A stretch of 5,776 bases of DNA, from contig CAYXVF010000192.1 in NCBI GenBank assembly GCA_964468125.1, positions 1 through 5,776 on the forward strand, written 5' to 3'. Positions 5,535-5,776 of this stretch are shown in pieces (positions within the stretch are counted from its first letter, which is position 1; each line of letters opens with the position of its first letter). The position numbers and the translations under genes were made by a program. The DNA is from CAYXVF01 sp964468125 (GTDB taxonomy: Bacteria; Myxococcota; XYA12-FULL-58-9; CAYXVF01). The notes beneath the pieces were generated by a model, which saw only the letters and a program-made list of their open reading frames with translations, was not told where the DNA came from and did not search any database.

Positions 5535-5744
5535 GTGGTAGGGCCCGGGAGGGGTGATCTTCTTCGGCTCAGCTTCATTCCGGCGATCCTCATCGCGCTG
5601 CTGGCGGCAGTTCTCTGGCTTCGGGCTGAGGTCCGCGGCTGGCAGCTCAGGACACTGATAGTCGTCACTATGGCGCTGCTGGGAGCAGTCTACGAAATCG
5701 CCACGAGAAACCACGCGACCCTCGACCACGGGCAGGGGGGCTGA
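5535..5744 (+). CDS. Small two-helix membrane protein (possible, hypothetical)
   Basis: This 69-residue frame begins at GTG 5535, with GAGG 10 bp upstream as a weak ribosome site; an in-frame stop at 5520-5522 closes it upstream. It holds two hydrophobic segments, FIPAILIALLAAVLWL (about residues 14-29) and LIVVTMALLGAVYEIA (about 41-56). They are joined by a positively charged loop RAEVRGWQLR, consistent with a hairpin whose loop faces the cytoplasm. Third positions are mostly G/C, and the opposite strand here reads as Arg/Pro/Gln-rich non-protein-like sequence, which favours this frame. It diverges from the transglutaminase-like gene across a 90-bp gap. It may be a genuine small gene or the surviving 3' end of a longer membrane protein. 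I recognise no family. Confidence 0.45.
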   Translation: MVGPGRGDLLRLSFIPAILIALLAAVLWLRAEVRGWQLRTLIVVTMALLGAVYEIATRNHATLDHGQGG

Positions 5745-5776
5745 GCTCCAAACCCGCGCTCAAACCGCGGAACTAG

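Noticed and set aside
5445..5729. N-terminal extension of the transglutaminase-like protein up to 5729
   Set aside because: The upstream segment is Arg/Pro/Gln-rich without domain character, contains the sigma-54 element, and overlaps a better + strand membrane-protein frame.
1..5776. CRISPR arrays, tRNA/rRNA genes, insertion-sequence ends, or a multi-gene defence system
   Set aside because: No spaced direct repeats, cloverleaf or rRNA motifs, or terminal inverted repeats with a transposase were seen. The only nuclease-like sequence is the broken HNH remnant.

Overview
The window is GC-rich (I estimate roughly 65% by eye), with strong G/C preference at third codon positions. The gene types (TonB-family transducer, lipoprotein, secreted toroid protein, multicopy-type HNH gene remnant, consensus sigma-54 promoter) suggest a Gram-negative bacterium. 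A myxobacterial or deltaproteobacterial chromosome is the best guess. That assignment is inference from style; no marker gene is present.

Left part (1-2498, + strand): a two-gene unit. The first gene encodes an exported alpha/alpha-toroid (squalene-cyclase-like fold) protein of unknown activity. After 22 bp comes a GT4-type glycosyltransferase. It carries a striking insert of ten consecutive four-residue units of pattern [V/L/I]-G-[A/G/S]-x, a 40-residue glycine-zipper-like block encoded by a degenerate 12-bp tandem repeat.

Middle (2477-3855, - strand): a translationally coupled pair, a TonB-family energy transducer followed by a small secreted, probable lipoprotein. The lipoprotein gene and the glycosyltransferase gene are convergent and overlap by 22 bp at their 3' ends.

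Right part (3900-5776): on the - strand lies an unannotated pseudogene, the C-terminal end of a DUF222/HNH-endonuclease-type protein. It has lost its 5' end, has an in-frame TAG, and has apparently lost residues of its first Cys motif. Upstream of it is an intact gene for a 364-residue transglutaminase-like (Cys/His/Asp) protein of unknown role. A textbook sigma-54 -24/-12 element ends only about 12 bp before its ATG, which predicts a nearly leaderless mRNA. A small two-helix membrane protein ORF diverges from it on the + strand. The long + strand open frame covering 3858-5405 is an antisense shadow of these two - strand loci.

The genes do not form one recognisable pathway. The envelope is the common theme: an exported toroid protein, a glycosyltransferase, a TonB-type transducer and a lipoprotein. 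The best candidates for something new are the glycine-tetrad insert in the glycosyltransferase and the sigma-54-driven transglutaminase-like gene.
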